NCBI RefSeq assembly: GCF_003097355.1
Contig: NZ_PYUI01000002.1
Location: forward strand, 248,001-312,000
Length of the DNA: 64,000 bases
Direction of reading: 5' to 3'
From: Arthrobacter sp. H-02-3
GTDB lineage: Bacteria; Actinomycetota; Actinomycetes; Actinomycetales; Micrococcaceae
The translations under genes and the position numbers were made by a program. Position 1 is the first letter of the stretch. Each line of letters opens with the position of its first letter. The notes under the pieces are model-generated. The model worked only from the letters and a program-made list of their open reading frames with translations, was not told the DNA's origin and did not search any database. Of the stretch, positions 16,930 to 24,320 are shown piece after piece.

Positions 16930-18399
16930 TCAGTAGCGGGCCGCGTAGCCATAGAGCTGCATCCCGGACATGGCGGCCACATCGGTGACGGTGATGCCGG
17001 CGTCGGGATTGAGGGCCTGGACCACGCGGCCGCCGCCGAGGTAGATGGCCACATGGTAGAACCCCGGAGGTGAACCCCAGACGAGCAAGTCGCCGGGACG
17101 GGCCTGGGAGAGCGGTACGTGGACAGGGGCCTGCGCGAACTGCTGGGAGGCCGTGCGCGGCAGATACTTGCCGGCCGCGGCGAATGCATTCTGCACCAGG
17201 CCCGAGCAGTCAAACCCGTAGGCACCGGTTCCGCCGTACTGGTAGAAGTACGGCGATCCGGTCTTGCCAAGCGCCACCGAAATGGCCGTCTGGTTTGACC
17301 CGCCGGCAATCGGCGCGGGAACCGGGACCGGCGCCGGGACGGGCACAGGATCCGGAACGGGTACCGGTGCCGGTGCCTGAACGGGCTCCGGAGCAGGAAC
17401 AGGAGCAGGAGCGGGCTCCGGGGCGGCAGCGGGCGGCACCTCGACCGGGGCTGGGGCCGGCGCGGCTGGCTGCGGGGCGGCCGAACCGCCTCCTCCCGGT
17501 GATGCCGGGGCCGGCTGGGAACCTGAAGCAGGCTGGGAGCCGGTGCCCGGCTGCGGGGCGGAGCCGGCAGCGGCGGTCAGGGCCGCCAGCCGTTCCTGCT
17601 GGCGCTGCCGGTCGAGGGCGTCCACCCGGGCCGACTCCAGCGCCGCGGTGGTGTTCCTGAGGCTTGCCAGCTGGTCCACCAGGGCGGACCGCTGGGCTTT
17701 GGCATCTGCCACGGCCTGGCGCTGGGCAGCCGTCGCGCGGTCGGCGTCGGTCTTGCGGGCTTCCGCCGTCGTGGCCGCCTCGTCGGCGGCGCGGTTGGCA
17801 TCTGCCGCGGCCTCCGTCAACGACTGCGCGGCGGCGGCCGCGGTTTCCGCGGACTGGAAGGCCCGGGCGCGTCCGGCCGTCACGGCCTCCAGGGTGGCGG
17901 CATCTTCGAGCGCCTGCCCGGTGCCGCTGACAAAGCTGCTAAGGGCCGGATTCAGGCCGCCGTTGCGGTACAGATCGCCGGCCAGCTGGCCGACCTGCTT
18001 GCGGGCCTTGGCCTGTTCGGCCTCGGCGGCGGCAGCCCTGGCTGCTGCGACAGTTGCCGCGTCACGCCGGGTGGCGAGCTCCACGAGGGCCTCGCCGTAG
18101 GCGTTGTTCGCTTGCAGGGATGCGCCGAGGCTGGCTTCCTGGGCGGCCGAGGCATCGGCCAGGAGCCCGTCGATCCTGGTGACCTCCGCCGCCGTCGCGC
18201 TTTCACTGGACTTGGCGGCGGCAATCTCTTCCGGCGAGGGGATCTCCGGCGACGCCGGAACCCGGCCGGCGGCCGGCAGGGATCCGCGTGCCTGCGCAAG
18301 AGTCAGTGCAGAGGCCTGCGCCGGGAGCGCGAGCGTTCCAAGGAGGACGACGGCGGTGCACAGCACAGCCGTCTTGCGACCGGATCCGGTCCAGCTCAT
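16930..18399 (-). CDS. NlpC/P60-family peptidoglycan endopeptidase
   Basis: A secreted D,L-endopeptidase-type cell-wall hydrolase of about 489 residues. Order: signal peptide (KTAVLCTAVVLLGTLALPAQASA), an Ala-rich coiled-coil region (about 60-290), a Pro/Ala linker built from PVP/PAP units (about 300-375), and a C-terminal NlpC/P60 domain with catalytic Cys398 in YGFDCSGLVQNAF and His449 in GFYHVAIYLGGG, the third polar residue probably in ALNPDAG. This layout matches RipA-like hydrolases, where the coiled coil restrains the enzyme. The start at 18399 is chosen for its GCGAGG ribosome site; that site is itself locked in a perfect hairpin (see the leader entry), so translation is probably regulated. 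Confidence 0.92.
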   Translation of the reverse strand: MSWTGSGRKTAVLCTAVVLLGTLALPAQASALTLAQARGSLPAAGRVPASPEIPSPEEIAAAKSSESATAAEVTRIDGLLADASAAQEASLGASLQANNAYGEALVELATRRDAATVAAARAAAAEAEQAKARKQVGQLAGDLYRNGGLNPALSSFVSGTGQALEDAATLEAVTAGRARAFQSAETAAAAAQSLTEAAADANRAADEAATTAEARKTDADRATAAQRQAVADAKAQRSALVDQLASLRNTTAALESARVDALDRQRQQERLAALTAAAGSAPQPGTGSQPASGSQPAPASPGGGGSAAPQPAAPAPAPVEVPPAAAPEPAPAPVPAPEPVQAPAPVPVPDPVPVPAPVPVPAPIAGGSNQTAISVALGKTGSPYFYQYGGTGAYGFDCSGLVQNAFAAAGKYLPRTASQQFAQAPVHVPLSQARPGDLLVWGSPPGFYHVAIYLGGGRVVQALNPDAGITVTDVAAMSGMQLYGYAARY

Positions 18400-18404
18400 G
18401 GGCA

Positions 18405-18517
18405 AACCTCGCTGAAGTCTCAGGCTGGAATGAGCGAGGTTGGATTTGGCACGTGAAGAAGCCCCTCTGCGGATCACCCAGCAGGCATGAGGCTACGTGC
18501 CAAAGACCACTTTGGCA
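18405..18517 (-). promoter_or_regulatory. candidate riboswitch-like leader of the NlpC/P60 gene
   Basis: Read on the minus strand, the leader contains segment 1 TGCCAAAG (18510-18517), segment 2 CTTTGGCACGT (18495-18505) and segment 3 ACGTGCCAAA (18445-18454). Segment 2 can pair perfectly with segment 1 (8 pairs, 4-base loop) or with segment 3 (10 pairs), but not with both. Next to segment 3 lies AACCTCGCT (18433-18441), a perfect 9-base complement of AGCGAGGTT (18405-18413), which contains the ribosome site. This is the architecture of a translational switch. The c-di-AMP (ydaO) riboswitch often precedes such hydrolases in actinobacteria, but its conserved core is not clearly present. The rest of the gap, 18518-18729, shows nothing else I can support. 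Confidence 0.55.
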
Positions 18518-18729
18518 ACACGAGTCACACCAACAACATAAACAACATTGGTGTCATTTAGCCACGTTTGCGCGGGGTGTGTCCGGCCGGGGACAGGTTA
18601 TCGGCGGCGCGTCAGTCGGGCCCGGGGCAGCGCAGGGAGGAACGCATGCAGCAAACGGCGCCCGGGGCGGCGGCCGGACCAGCGGCCTGAACGCCAGCGG
18701 CCTGCCCCGGGTTAACGCGCTCCCGTCGC

Positions 18730-19650
18730 TTAGGCGTGCTGGTGCGCTTCGTGCTCCGAGTGGGTGGCGGGTTCCAGCTGGAAGGTGCAGTGTTCCGTGT
18801 CGAAGTGGGAGCCCAGGCAGGCGGTGAGCTTGTCCAAGACCCGGTCGGCGCCACGGGCGCCGAGCGCGGCGTCCTCCACCACCACGTGCGCGGAGAACAC
18901 GGGGACGCCCGAGGTGATGGTCCAGATGTGGATGTCGTGGACGGAGACCACGCCGTCCACCGCGAGGATGTGCTCGCGGATCATCTGGACGTCCACGCCC
19001 TTGGGGGTGGCCTCAAGGAGTACGTCCACAACGTCGCGCAGCAGGTGCCAGGCCCGCGGCAGGATCATGAGGGCAATGAGGATCGAGGCAATGGTGTCTG
19101 CCGCCTGGAATCCGGTGATCATGATGACCAGCGCTGCCGCGATGACGGCAAAGGATCCCAGCAGATCGCCCAGGACCTCCAGGTAGGCGCCGCGGACGTT
19201 GAGGCTTTCCTTCTGGGCGCCGCGCAGGATCAGCAGGGAGACCAGGTTGGCGACGGCGCCGAGGATCGCAGCGGACAGCATGACGTCGGTGTGGACCTCC
19301 GGGGCCGAGCCGAGCCGGCGGATCGCTTCCGTGAAGATCACCACCGAGATGACGATCAGGACCAGGGCGTTTGCCAGTGCGGCCAAGACCTCGGCGCGCT
19401 GGTATCCGTAAGTGCGAAGGTCGCTGGCGGGCCGGGTGGCGATCCATGCGGCCAGCAGGGCGATGAAGACGCCGGCGGCGTCGGAGAGCATGTGGCCGGC
19501 GTCAGCGAGCAGCGCCAGGGAGCCCGAGATGACGGCGCCAATGGTTTGCACGAGCACCACAGCGAGCGTGATGGCCAGGACGGCGATCAGGCGCTTCCGA
19601 TGTTTCCCGGTCGCGGTGATGCCGTGCGAGTGGCTGTGGTCGTGTCCCAT
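18730..19650 (-). CDS. cation diffusion facilitator (Zn/Co/Cd exporter)
   Basis: A 306-residue inner-membrane metal/proton antiporter of the CDF family (CzcD/ZitB type). It has a histidine-rich N-terminus (HDHSHSH at 3-9), six transmembrane helices with the helix-2 motif ALLADAGHMLSDAAGV and a helix-5 counterpart in GDLLGSFAVIAAA, and a cytoplasmic C-terminal domain (VDGVVSVHDIHIWTITSG) that dimerises and senses metal. The start at 19650 follows AGAGG and is only 10 bases from the stop of the upstream zincin gene, so it is the last gene of a three-gene operon. Metal specificity is probably zinc but is not proven. Confidence 0.93.
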   Translation of the reverse strand: MGHDHSHSHGITATGKHRKRLIAVLAITLAVVLVQTIGAVISGSLALLADAGHMLSDAAGVFIALLAAWIATRPASDLRTYGYQRAEVLAALANALVLIVISVVIFTEAIRRLGSAPEVHTDVMLSAAILGAVANLVSLLILRGAQKESLNVRGAYLEVLGDLLGSFAVIAAALVIMITGFQAADTIASILIALMILPRAWHLLRDVVDVLLEATPKGVDVQMIREHILAVDGVVSVHDIHIWTITSGVPVFSAHVVVEDAALGARGADRVLDKLTACLGSHFDTEHCTFQLEPATHSEHEAHQHA

Positions 19651-19660
19651 GCCTCTAAGG

Positions 19661-20104
19661 CTAGCCCCAGCCGAGCTCGTGCAGGCGTTCGTCGCTGATG
19701 CCGAAGTGGTGCGCGATCTCATGCACGACGGTCACGGTGACTTCCTCGATCACGTCCTCGCGGGATGCGCAGATCTCCAGGATGGGCTGGCGGTAGATCG
19801 TGATCCGGTCCGGCAGTGAGCCTGCGTCCCACCAGGAGTCCCGCTCGGTCAGGGGAACCCCCTCGTAGAGGCCCAGCAGCACGGTGTCCGGGTCCTCGCC
19901 GGGCTGCGGGGTGTAGTCGTCCTCGATGAAGATCGCGACATTGCTCATGGTATGTGCCAGTTCGGGCGGGATCCGGTCCAGGGCGTCGCTCACGGCGGCC
20001 TCGAAGTCGTCCTCGGACATCGGGAACGGGCCGCCTTCCGGACCGTCACCGTCGTCCCCGCCGTTTGGAATGATCGGCAGGCCGGGCGGCAGGGACGGGG
20101 TCAT
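19661..20104 (-). CDS. small metallopeptidase-family (minimal zincin) protein
   Basis: A 147-residue soluble protein with a complete zinc-protease signature near its end: His128-Glu129-x-x-His132-x-x-Gly135-x-x-Asp138 in VVHEIAHHFGISDERLHELGW. The N-terminal 30 residues are Gly/Asp/Pro-rich; the core contains FEAAVSDALDRIPPEL and TVLLGLYEGVPLTER, typical of the actinobacterial 'metallopeptidase family' of minimal zincins (formerly DUF1025). Its physiological substrate is unknown. It is the middle gene of a tight operon: 9 bases after the DMT transporter and 10 before the CDF exporter. A link to metal handling is possible but is only contextual. Confidence 0.88.
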   Translation of the reverse strand: MTPSLPPGLPIIPNGGDDGDGPEGGPFPMSEDDFEAAVSDALDRIPPELAHTMSNVAIFIEDDYTPQPGEDPDTVLLGLYEGVPLTERDSWWDAGSLPDRITIYRQPILEICASREDVIEEVTVTVVHEIAHHFGISDERLHELGWG

Positions 20105-20113
20105 GGGGAAACT

Positions 20114-21154
20114 CTAGCGGGACCGGCGCCGCGTCAGCCCCACGCCCACGAGGCAGATCACGCCGCCCACCAGGCCCCAGATGGTCGGAATCTCGCCCAG
20201 TACCAGCCAGGAGATCAGGATCGTGGTGCCCGGGACCAGATAAGTGGTGGCGGCGAGGCGTCCGGCGTCAATCAGGGACAGCGCGTAGGCCCAGGTGGTG
20301 AAGGCGATCGCGGTGGGGAAGATGCCCAGGTACACCAGTCCCAGCGTGGCCGGCAGGGAAGCGGCCTGCAGTTCACTGATCAGCTGGCCGCTGAAGGGCA
20401 GGCAGCAGATGGCGCCGACCATAATGCCGAACCACGTGGCCTGGGCGGCCGGGAACTTCCGGAGCACCGGTTTTTGCACGATCACGCTTACTGCGGCCAG
20501 CGCGGCCGCGAGCAGGCAGAGCAGCACGCCGGCCACGTCCGCCGTCGACCGCTGGCCGGAACCGAGGGCGATCACGGCCACGCCGCCGAAAGCGATCAGG
20601 CTGCCGATGATCAGCCAGCGCGGGAAGCCCTCTTTCAGGATCACACCGGCCATCACGGCGACCAGGATGGGGTTGACGTTGATCAGCAGGGCGGCCGTGC
20701 CGGCGTCGAGCATGTGCTCGGCGGCGTTGAGCGCCACGTTGTAGCCTCCGAACCACATGACGCCGTAGGCCAGGATGGGCCACCATTCGCGGCCCCGGGG
20801 CAGTCCCCTGAGCTTCGGCACCACCAGGAGGCCCAGTACGACGGCGGCGACGGCCAGCCGCCCGAGCGTCAGGGGGCCGGGGGAGAAGCTCGGGCCCACG
20901 GCCCGGATGCCCACGAAAGCGGAAGCCCACAGCACCACGGTGACGACGACGGCGGCGATGCCGAGCCTGCTGATCGGGGCTGGCTGGCCGGGGGTTCCGG
21001 GGCGGCGAGTGCCGGTCGGGCCCTTCGGCTGAACGGTGGCGGAGGTGACCGCCCGGACGGGGGCGGGGGTGACCGCCTGGTTGGGCACGTCGTGCGTGCC
21101 GGCCGGCTGGGTGTGGTCCGGACTGGGAGAGCCTGTTTCGGCGGTTGTTGCCAT
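20114..21154 (-). CDS. EamA-family (DMT superfamily) transporter
   Basis: A 346-residue membrane protein. An unstructured N-terminal 60 residues rich in Pro/Thr precede ten hydrophobic helices in two EamA repeats; the first repeat starts AAVVVTVVLWASAFVGIRAV and the second contains LAAALAAVSVIVQKPVL with the following GIMVGAICCLPFSGQL. Such proteins export amino acids or other metabolites. The long N-terminal extension is unusual, and a start closer to residue 60 is possible, but the ATG at 21154 is the only obvious upstream start. It is the first gene of the operon with the zincin and the CDF exporter. Confidence 0.88.
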   Translation of the reverse strand: MATTAETGSPSPDHTQPAGTHDVPNQAVTPAPVRAVTSATVQPKGPTGTRRPGTPGQPAPISRLGIAAVVVTVVLWASAFVGIRAVGPSFSPGPLTLGRLAVAAVVLGLLVVPKLRGLPRGREWWPILAYGVMWFGGYNVALNAAEHMLDAGTAALLINVNPILVAVMAGVILKEGFPRWLIIGSLIAFGGVAVIALGSGQRSTADVAGVLLCLLAAALAAVSVIVQKPVLRKFPAAQATWFGIMVGAICCLPFSGQLISELQAASLPATLGLVYLGIFPTAIAFTTWAYALSLIDAGRLAATTYLVPGTTILISWLVLGEIPTIWGLVGGVICLVGVGLTRRRSR

Positions 21155-21188
21155 GCTGCAAATCTAGCCTCTCGCCCCCGGCCTCAGC

Positions 21189-21225
21189 TGGCGGAAATCG
21201 GTCACGTCTAGACGGTTTTCCGCCA
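21189..21225. promoter_or_regulatory. nested inverted repeats upstream of the DMT transporter
   Basis: TGGCGGAAA (21189-21197) and TTTCCGCCA (21217-21225) are perfect inverse partners, and between them lies the perfect 10-base palindrome CGTCTAGACG (21205-21214). The element sits 35-70 bases before the transporter start and about 50 bases after the lysR-type gene's stop. It could be an operator for the transporter operon or a terminator for argP; position slightly favours an operator. Confidence 0.4.
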
Positions 21226-21276
21226 AACTTCTGCCACAGTGCCGCCAAGGTACATGGCCTGGGACGGCAGGCGGCT

Positions 21277-22158
21277 TCAGCGGAGGACGCGAGCCGCCGC
21301 CTGGACCGCGCCCGCGACCTCCGTCAGCGCCGCCGAGCCGCGCCGCCATTGCTGCCAGTAGAGGGCGACGTCCACATGCGCGCCGTGAGTGAGCGCCTCG
21401 AGTGTTCCGTTCCGGAGGTCTTCGCCGATTTCGATCTCCGGCATCATCCCCCAGCCCATGCCCCAACGGATGGCATCGCCAAACTCCTGGGCGGCCGGTA
21501 CGTAGTGCCGTGGTGCCTGGGGCGGTGTGCGGCTGAACCGGCGCAGCCAGCGGTCCTGCAGATCATCTTTGCGGTCGTAAACCAGGACGGGGGCCGTGGC
21601 AAGGGCCGCCGCGCTCACGCCGGAATCGAACCAGCGGCGGCTGAAGTCCGGCGCGCATACGGGCAGGTAGCGCATGATGCCGAGCTTGCGGGACGAGCAC
21701 CCGGGCACGGGCGTCGCCGTGGCCGTGATCGCGGCAGCCGCGGCGCCGGCGCGCAGGAGGTCCAGCGAGTGCTCCTGGTCCTCGCGCACGATCTCCAGCT
21801 GGATGTTGTCGCTGGCCGCCGCGAGACCGGCCAGCGCCCAAGTGTGCAAGGAATCGCTGTTGATCACCAGTGTCAGGCGCGTCCGCCCCGAGGGTTCCTC
21901 CGGCTGCAGCTCCTCGGCAAGGTCGGCCGACAGCAGCTCAAGCTGCCTCGCGAACCGCACCACAGCCTGGCCGGACTCCGTGAGACCGGCCGGCCGGGCC
22001 CGGGTCAGGACCGGCCTGCCGACGGCCGTCTCGAGGGCGCGGATCCGCTGGCTGACGGCCGAGGGCGTCACGGACAAGTGGGCGGCCGCGGCGTCAAAAC
22101 TTCCGTGAGTGACAATGGCGGCCAGCGTCCGGGCCTGTTCAGGGGAAATGTCGATCAT
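21277..22158 (-). CDS. lysG: LysR-family regulator, ArgP/LysG type
   Basis: A 293-residue LysR regulator. The N-terminal winged helix (ARTLAAIVTHGSFDAAAAHLS then TPSAVSQRIRALE) is followed by a periplasmic-binding-like effector domain with ArgP-type features (VGRPVLTRARPAGLTESGQ, VINSDSLHTWALAGL, GWGMMPEIEIGEDL). It is divergent from a lysE-type exporter, the classical arrangement in which the regulator senses intracellular basic amino acids and switches on the exporter. The 68-base gap holds both promoters. A symbol of argP would be equally fair. Confidence 0.92.
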   Translation of the reverse strand: MIDISPEQARTLAAIVTHGSFDAAAAHLSVTPSAVSQRIRALETAVGRPVLTRARPAGLTESGQAVVRFARQLELLSADLAEELQPEEPSGRTRLTLVINSDSLHTWALAGLAAASDNIQLEIVREDQEHSLDLLRAGAAAAAITATATPVPGCSSRKLGIMRYLPVCAPDFSRRWFDSGVSAAALATAPVLVYDRKDDLQDRWLRRFSRTPPQAPRHYVPAAQEFGDAIRWGMGWGMMPEIEIGEDLRNGTLEALTHGAHVDVALYWQQWRRGSAALTEVAGAVQAAARVLR

Positions 22159-22226
22159 TAGATCATCTTATGTTTGGGAAGAAACTTTAACTGGTTTCAT
22201 CCGAGCCGGACACCTACCGTGGAACG

Positions 22227-22829
22227 GTGATCCTTCCTCTGTTCTCCGGCCTCTCCGCCGGACTGTCCCTCATCGTTGCCATCGGCGCGCAGAACGCCTT
22301 TGTCCTCCGCCAAGGCATCCAGCGCTCGCACGTCGCCATGGTCGTGGCAGTCTGCGCAGCGTCGGACCTGGTCCTGATCCTGCTGGGCGTGGCGGGCATC
22401 GGCGTCCTCCTGGACCGGGCACCCGCCGCCCTCGTGGTGATCCGCTGGGCGGGCGCAGCGTTTCTTTTCGCCTACGGGGCGCTCGCGGCCCGGCGTGCGG
22501 TCCGGGGCGAACAGATGGACCACTCCGGAGACAGGCCGGGCGGCGCCCGGGGAGCCGTACTGGGCACCTGCCTGGCCTTCACGTGGCTGAACCCGCACGT
22601 CTACCTGGACACCGTGTTGCTGCTCGGGTCCCTCGCCGCGGCCCACGGCGAGTCCGGGCGCTGGTGGTTCGCTGCCGGGGCCGGACTCGGGAGCATCGCA
22701 TGGTTCACCGCACTGGGCGCGGGGGCCCGGTTCCTGGCGCCAGTGTTCCGGCGGCGGGCGGCATGGCGAGTGCTCGACGCGGGGATCGCCGTCGTGATGA
22801 TCACCCTCGCGGTGCTCCTACTGAGCTGA
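22227..22829 (+). CDS. lysE: LysE/ArgO-family amino acid exporter
   Basis: A 200-residue, six-helix inner-membrane exporter for L-lysine and/or L-arginine. The hallmark GAQNAFVLRQGIQRSH is present at residues 20-35, and the later helix pair FTWLNPHVYLDTVLLLGSLA is typical of LysE/ArgO. The GTG at 22227 lies just after a -10-like TACCGT (22215-22220) and has no ribosome site, so the message is probably leaderless. Control by the divergent LysG-type regulator is expected. No clear terminator follows, apart from a weak hairpin near 23000. Confidence 0.93.
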   Translation: MILPLFSGLSAGLSLIVAIGAQNAFVLRQGIQRSHVAMVVAVCAASDLVLILLGVAGIGVLLDRAPAALVVIRWAGAAFLFAYGALAARRAVRGEQMDHSGDRPGGARGAVLGTCLAFTWLNPHVYLDTVLLLGSLAAAHGESGRWWFAAGAGLGSIAWFTALGAGARFLAPVFRRRAAWRVLDAGIAVVMITLAVLLLS

Positions 22830-22998
22830 GCCGGGCCGCGCGCGTGAGCGGGCGGGCTTTCCCGCCAGGCGTTCCAAGGCGGACGGGCGGGCCGCGCGGC
22901 CCCCCGGCGATGGCCGTTCCTGGCCGATTTTGGATAAACCGGGGGTCTGCCCTTATAGTTTTATAGTCCAGTTCGGAGGAACCCGAAAGGACAAAAAC

Positions 22999-23022
22999 GA
23001 AAGGCTTCGGCCCTTAATTTTT
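22999..23022 (+). terminator. weak hairpin with T tract before the tRNA genes
   Basis: GAAAGGC-TTCG-GCCCTT followed by AATTTTT can form a short UUCG-capped hairpin with one unpaired C. It could be a terminator for lysE readthrough. The surrounding 22830-22998 contains AT-rich stretches (for example TTATAGTTTTATAG near 22950) that may be the tRNA promoter. Confidence 0.35.
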
Positions 23023-23053
23023 GCCCAGAAGTGTTCAACCGGATGGCGTCTTG

Positions 23054-23126
23054 GCCCCCATCGTCTAGCGGCCTAGGACACCGCCCTTTCACGGCGGCGG
23101 CACGGGTTCGAATCCCGTTGGGGGTA
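23054..23126 (+). tRNA. tRNA-Glu (UUC)
   Basis: A 73-base cloverleaf: acceptor GCCCCCA pairs with TGGGGGT, anticodon stem CCGCC/GGCGG around loop CTTTCAC with anticodon TTC, T arm CGGGTTCGAATCCCG. The discriminator is A and CCA is not encoded. It is the first of three tRNA genes in a row. Confidence 0.96.
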
Positions 23127-23241
23127 CGCAAGGAAGTGGTCAAACCGGATGAAAAAGTCTGGTAGGCTAAAGGCCTTGAAAAATTGCGGTAGCGATACCG
23201 CAGTGAGCAAGAAACACGCAGTACAAGCAGTAAACAAGCAA

Positions 23242-23315
23242 GGCCCTGTAGCGCAGTTGGTTAGCGCGCCGCCCTGTCACGGCGGAGGTCGCGGGTTCAA
23301 GTCCCGTCAGGGTCG
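23242..23315 (+). tRNA. tRNA-Asp (GUC)
   Basis: A 74-base cloverleaf: acceptor GGCCCTG/CAGGGTC (one G-U pair), anticodon stem CCGCC/GGCGG with loop CTGTCAC and anticodon GTC, T arm GCGGGTTCAAGTCCCGT, discriminator G as needed by AspRS. CCA is not encoded. Confidence 0.96.
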
Positions 23316-23363
23316 CTCTGATTGCCAGAAGAAATTCCGGCCGTCAAGGTGACATGTCACCTA

Positions 23364-23436
23364 GGCTCTGTAGCTCAGTTGGTAGAGCGTTCGACTGAAA
23401 ATCGAAAGGTCACCGGATCGACGCCGGTCGGAGCCA
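23364..23436 (+). tRNA. tRNA-Phe (GAA), T-loop variant
   Basis: A 73-base cloverleaf: acceptor GGCTCTG/CGGAGCC, D arm TAGCTCAGTTGGTAGAGC, anticodon stem TTCGA/TCGAA with loop CTGAAAA and anticodon GAA. The T arm is ACCGG-ATCGACG-CCGGT: the usual T54 is A here. Discriminator A; CCA not encoded. Confidence 0.95.
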
Positions 23437-23444
23437 CCACTGGG

Positions 23445-23482
23445 AAGCATCAGTTCTTTTAGAACTGGTGCTTTTCTTCTTT
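23445..23482 (+). terminator. intrinsic terminator of the tRNA cluster
   Basis: AAGCATCAGTTCT (23445-23457), a three-base loop and AGAACTGGTGCTT (23461-23473) form a 13-pair stem with one G-U pair, followed by TTCTTCTTT. A textbook rho-independent terminator directly after tRNA-Phe. Confidence 0.92.
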
Positions 23483-23500
23483 AACCCCACCTCACCCCAA

Positions 23501-23558
23501 TCGATTGCTCCATAACGGCCCTTCTGGCGGGTCAAAAGGGCCGTTATGGAGCAATCGA
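23501..23558. repeat. palindromic intergenic element, family A copy 2
   Basis: Two perfect 23-base arms (23501-23523, 23536-23558) with a 12-base loop. The outer arm TCGATTGCTCC-RTAA is the same as in the element at 952-1017, while the inner arm and loop differ. It lies right after the tRNA terminator, so termination is unlikely to be its only role. Confidence 0.8.
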
Positions 23559-23711
23559 CGCATGGGGCGGCGGGATGTCGACGGCGGGAGCCTGTTTGCG
23601 GGCCGTTCAGGCGGGCGGGCTAGACTCGCACGCTGGGGAAAGAACACCAAGGCCGCCGGCAGCCCTGTCCGGGCGGGCGGCGCAATCTCAACCGAAAAGT
23701 GATTCTGCAAC

Positions 23712-24170
23712 GTGACTTCGAAGAATATTGCCCGTCCTCTCGCCGCAACCGCCCTCCTCGCCGCCCTGGCCCGCACCGGCTGCTCGGCACCGCAGGCCGC
23801 AAGTGCGCCGTCGTCCGCCGCAGACACGGCCACTGCGCCCGCGTCCGCCACACCAAGCGCCACTGCCACGTCCGGACCCTTCGGCGGTTTCGCCAGCGCC
23901 GCCGAGGCGTGCACCAAGATTTCGGAGCAGGCCGCCGGCGCCACCCTCCTGCCGCTGTCGGCCGCCCAGGGCAAGACGGCGGAGCTGCAACAGTCCAAGG
24001 CGGAGCTGGCCGAGACCGCCGAGCGCGTTCCGGACAGCCTTAAGGCCGATTTCGCCAACCTCAAGGACGTGGCAATCGCCGGTGTCACCGACCAGACGGT
24101 GTTCTCCAGCGGAAAGCTCCAGGCCGCCATGGCGCCCGTGACCCAGTGGATCGCCACCAACTGTAAGTAG
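23712..24170 (+). CDS. putative secreted/lipoprotein, unknown function
   Basis: A 152-residue exported protein starting with GTG at 23712. A hydrophobic N-terminus (IARPLAATALLAALA) ends at a cysteine (ARTGCSAP), suggesting a lipoprotein, but the lipobox is poor because arginine occupies the -3 position where Leu/Val/Ile is usual. A Ser/Ala/Thr/Pro spacer follows to about residue 52, then a small helical domain (FASAAEACTKISEQAAGA, ELQQSKAELAETAERVP, SGKLQAAMAPVTQWIATNC) with two cysteines that could form a disulfide. No family recognised. It stands alone between the family A palindrome and the Asp23 cluster. Confidence 0.7.
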   Translation: MTSKNIARPLAATALLAALARTGCSAPQAASAPSSAADTATAPASATPSATATSGPFGGFASAAEACTKISEQAAGATLLPLSAAQGKTAELQQSKAELAETAERVPDSLKADFANLKDVAIAGVTDQTVFSSGKLQAAMAPVTQWIATNCK

Positions 24171-24320
24171 GCCCACCGGATCCGCCCTTGCCGCCGCGGT
24201 CGCCACGCACCTCCCAGTTCCGGCCCTCGCGGCGGCCGGGGGTAACCGGGCGCGGCAAGATTCCCCCGCACGGCCCAAGGCAGGGACTAGGGTTGTGTCA
24301 AAGAGAAGGGGGAGTGCTCC

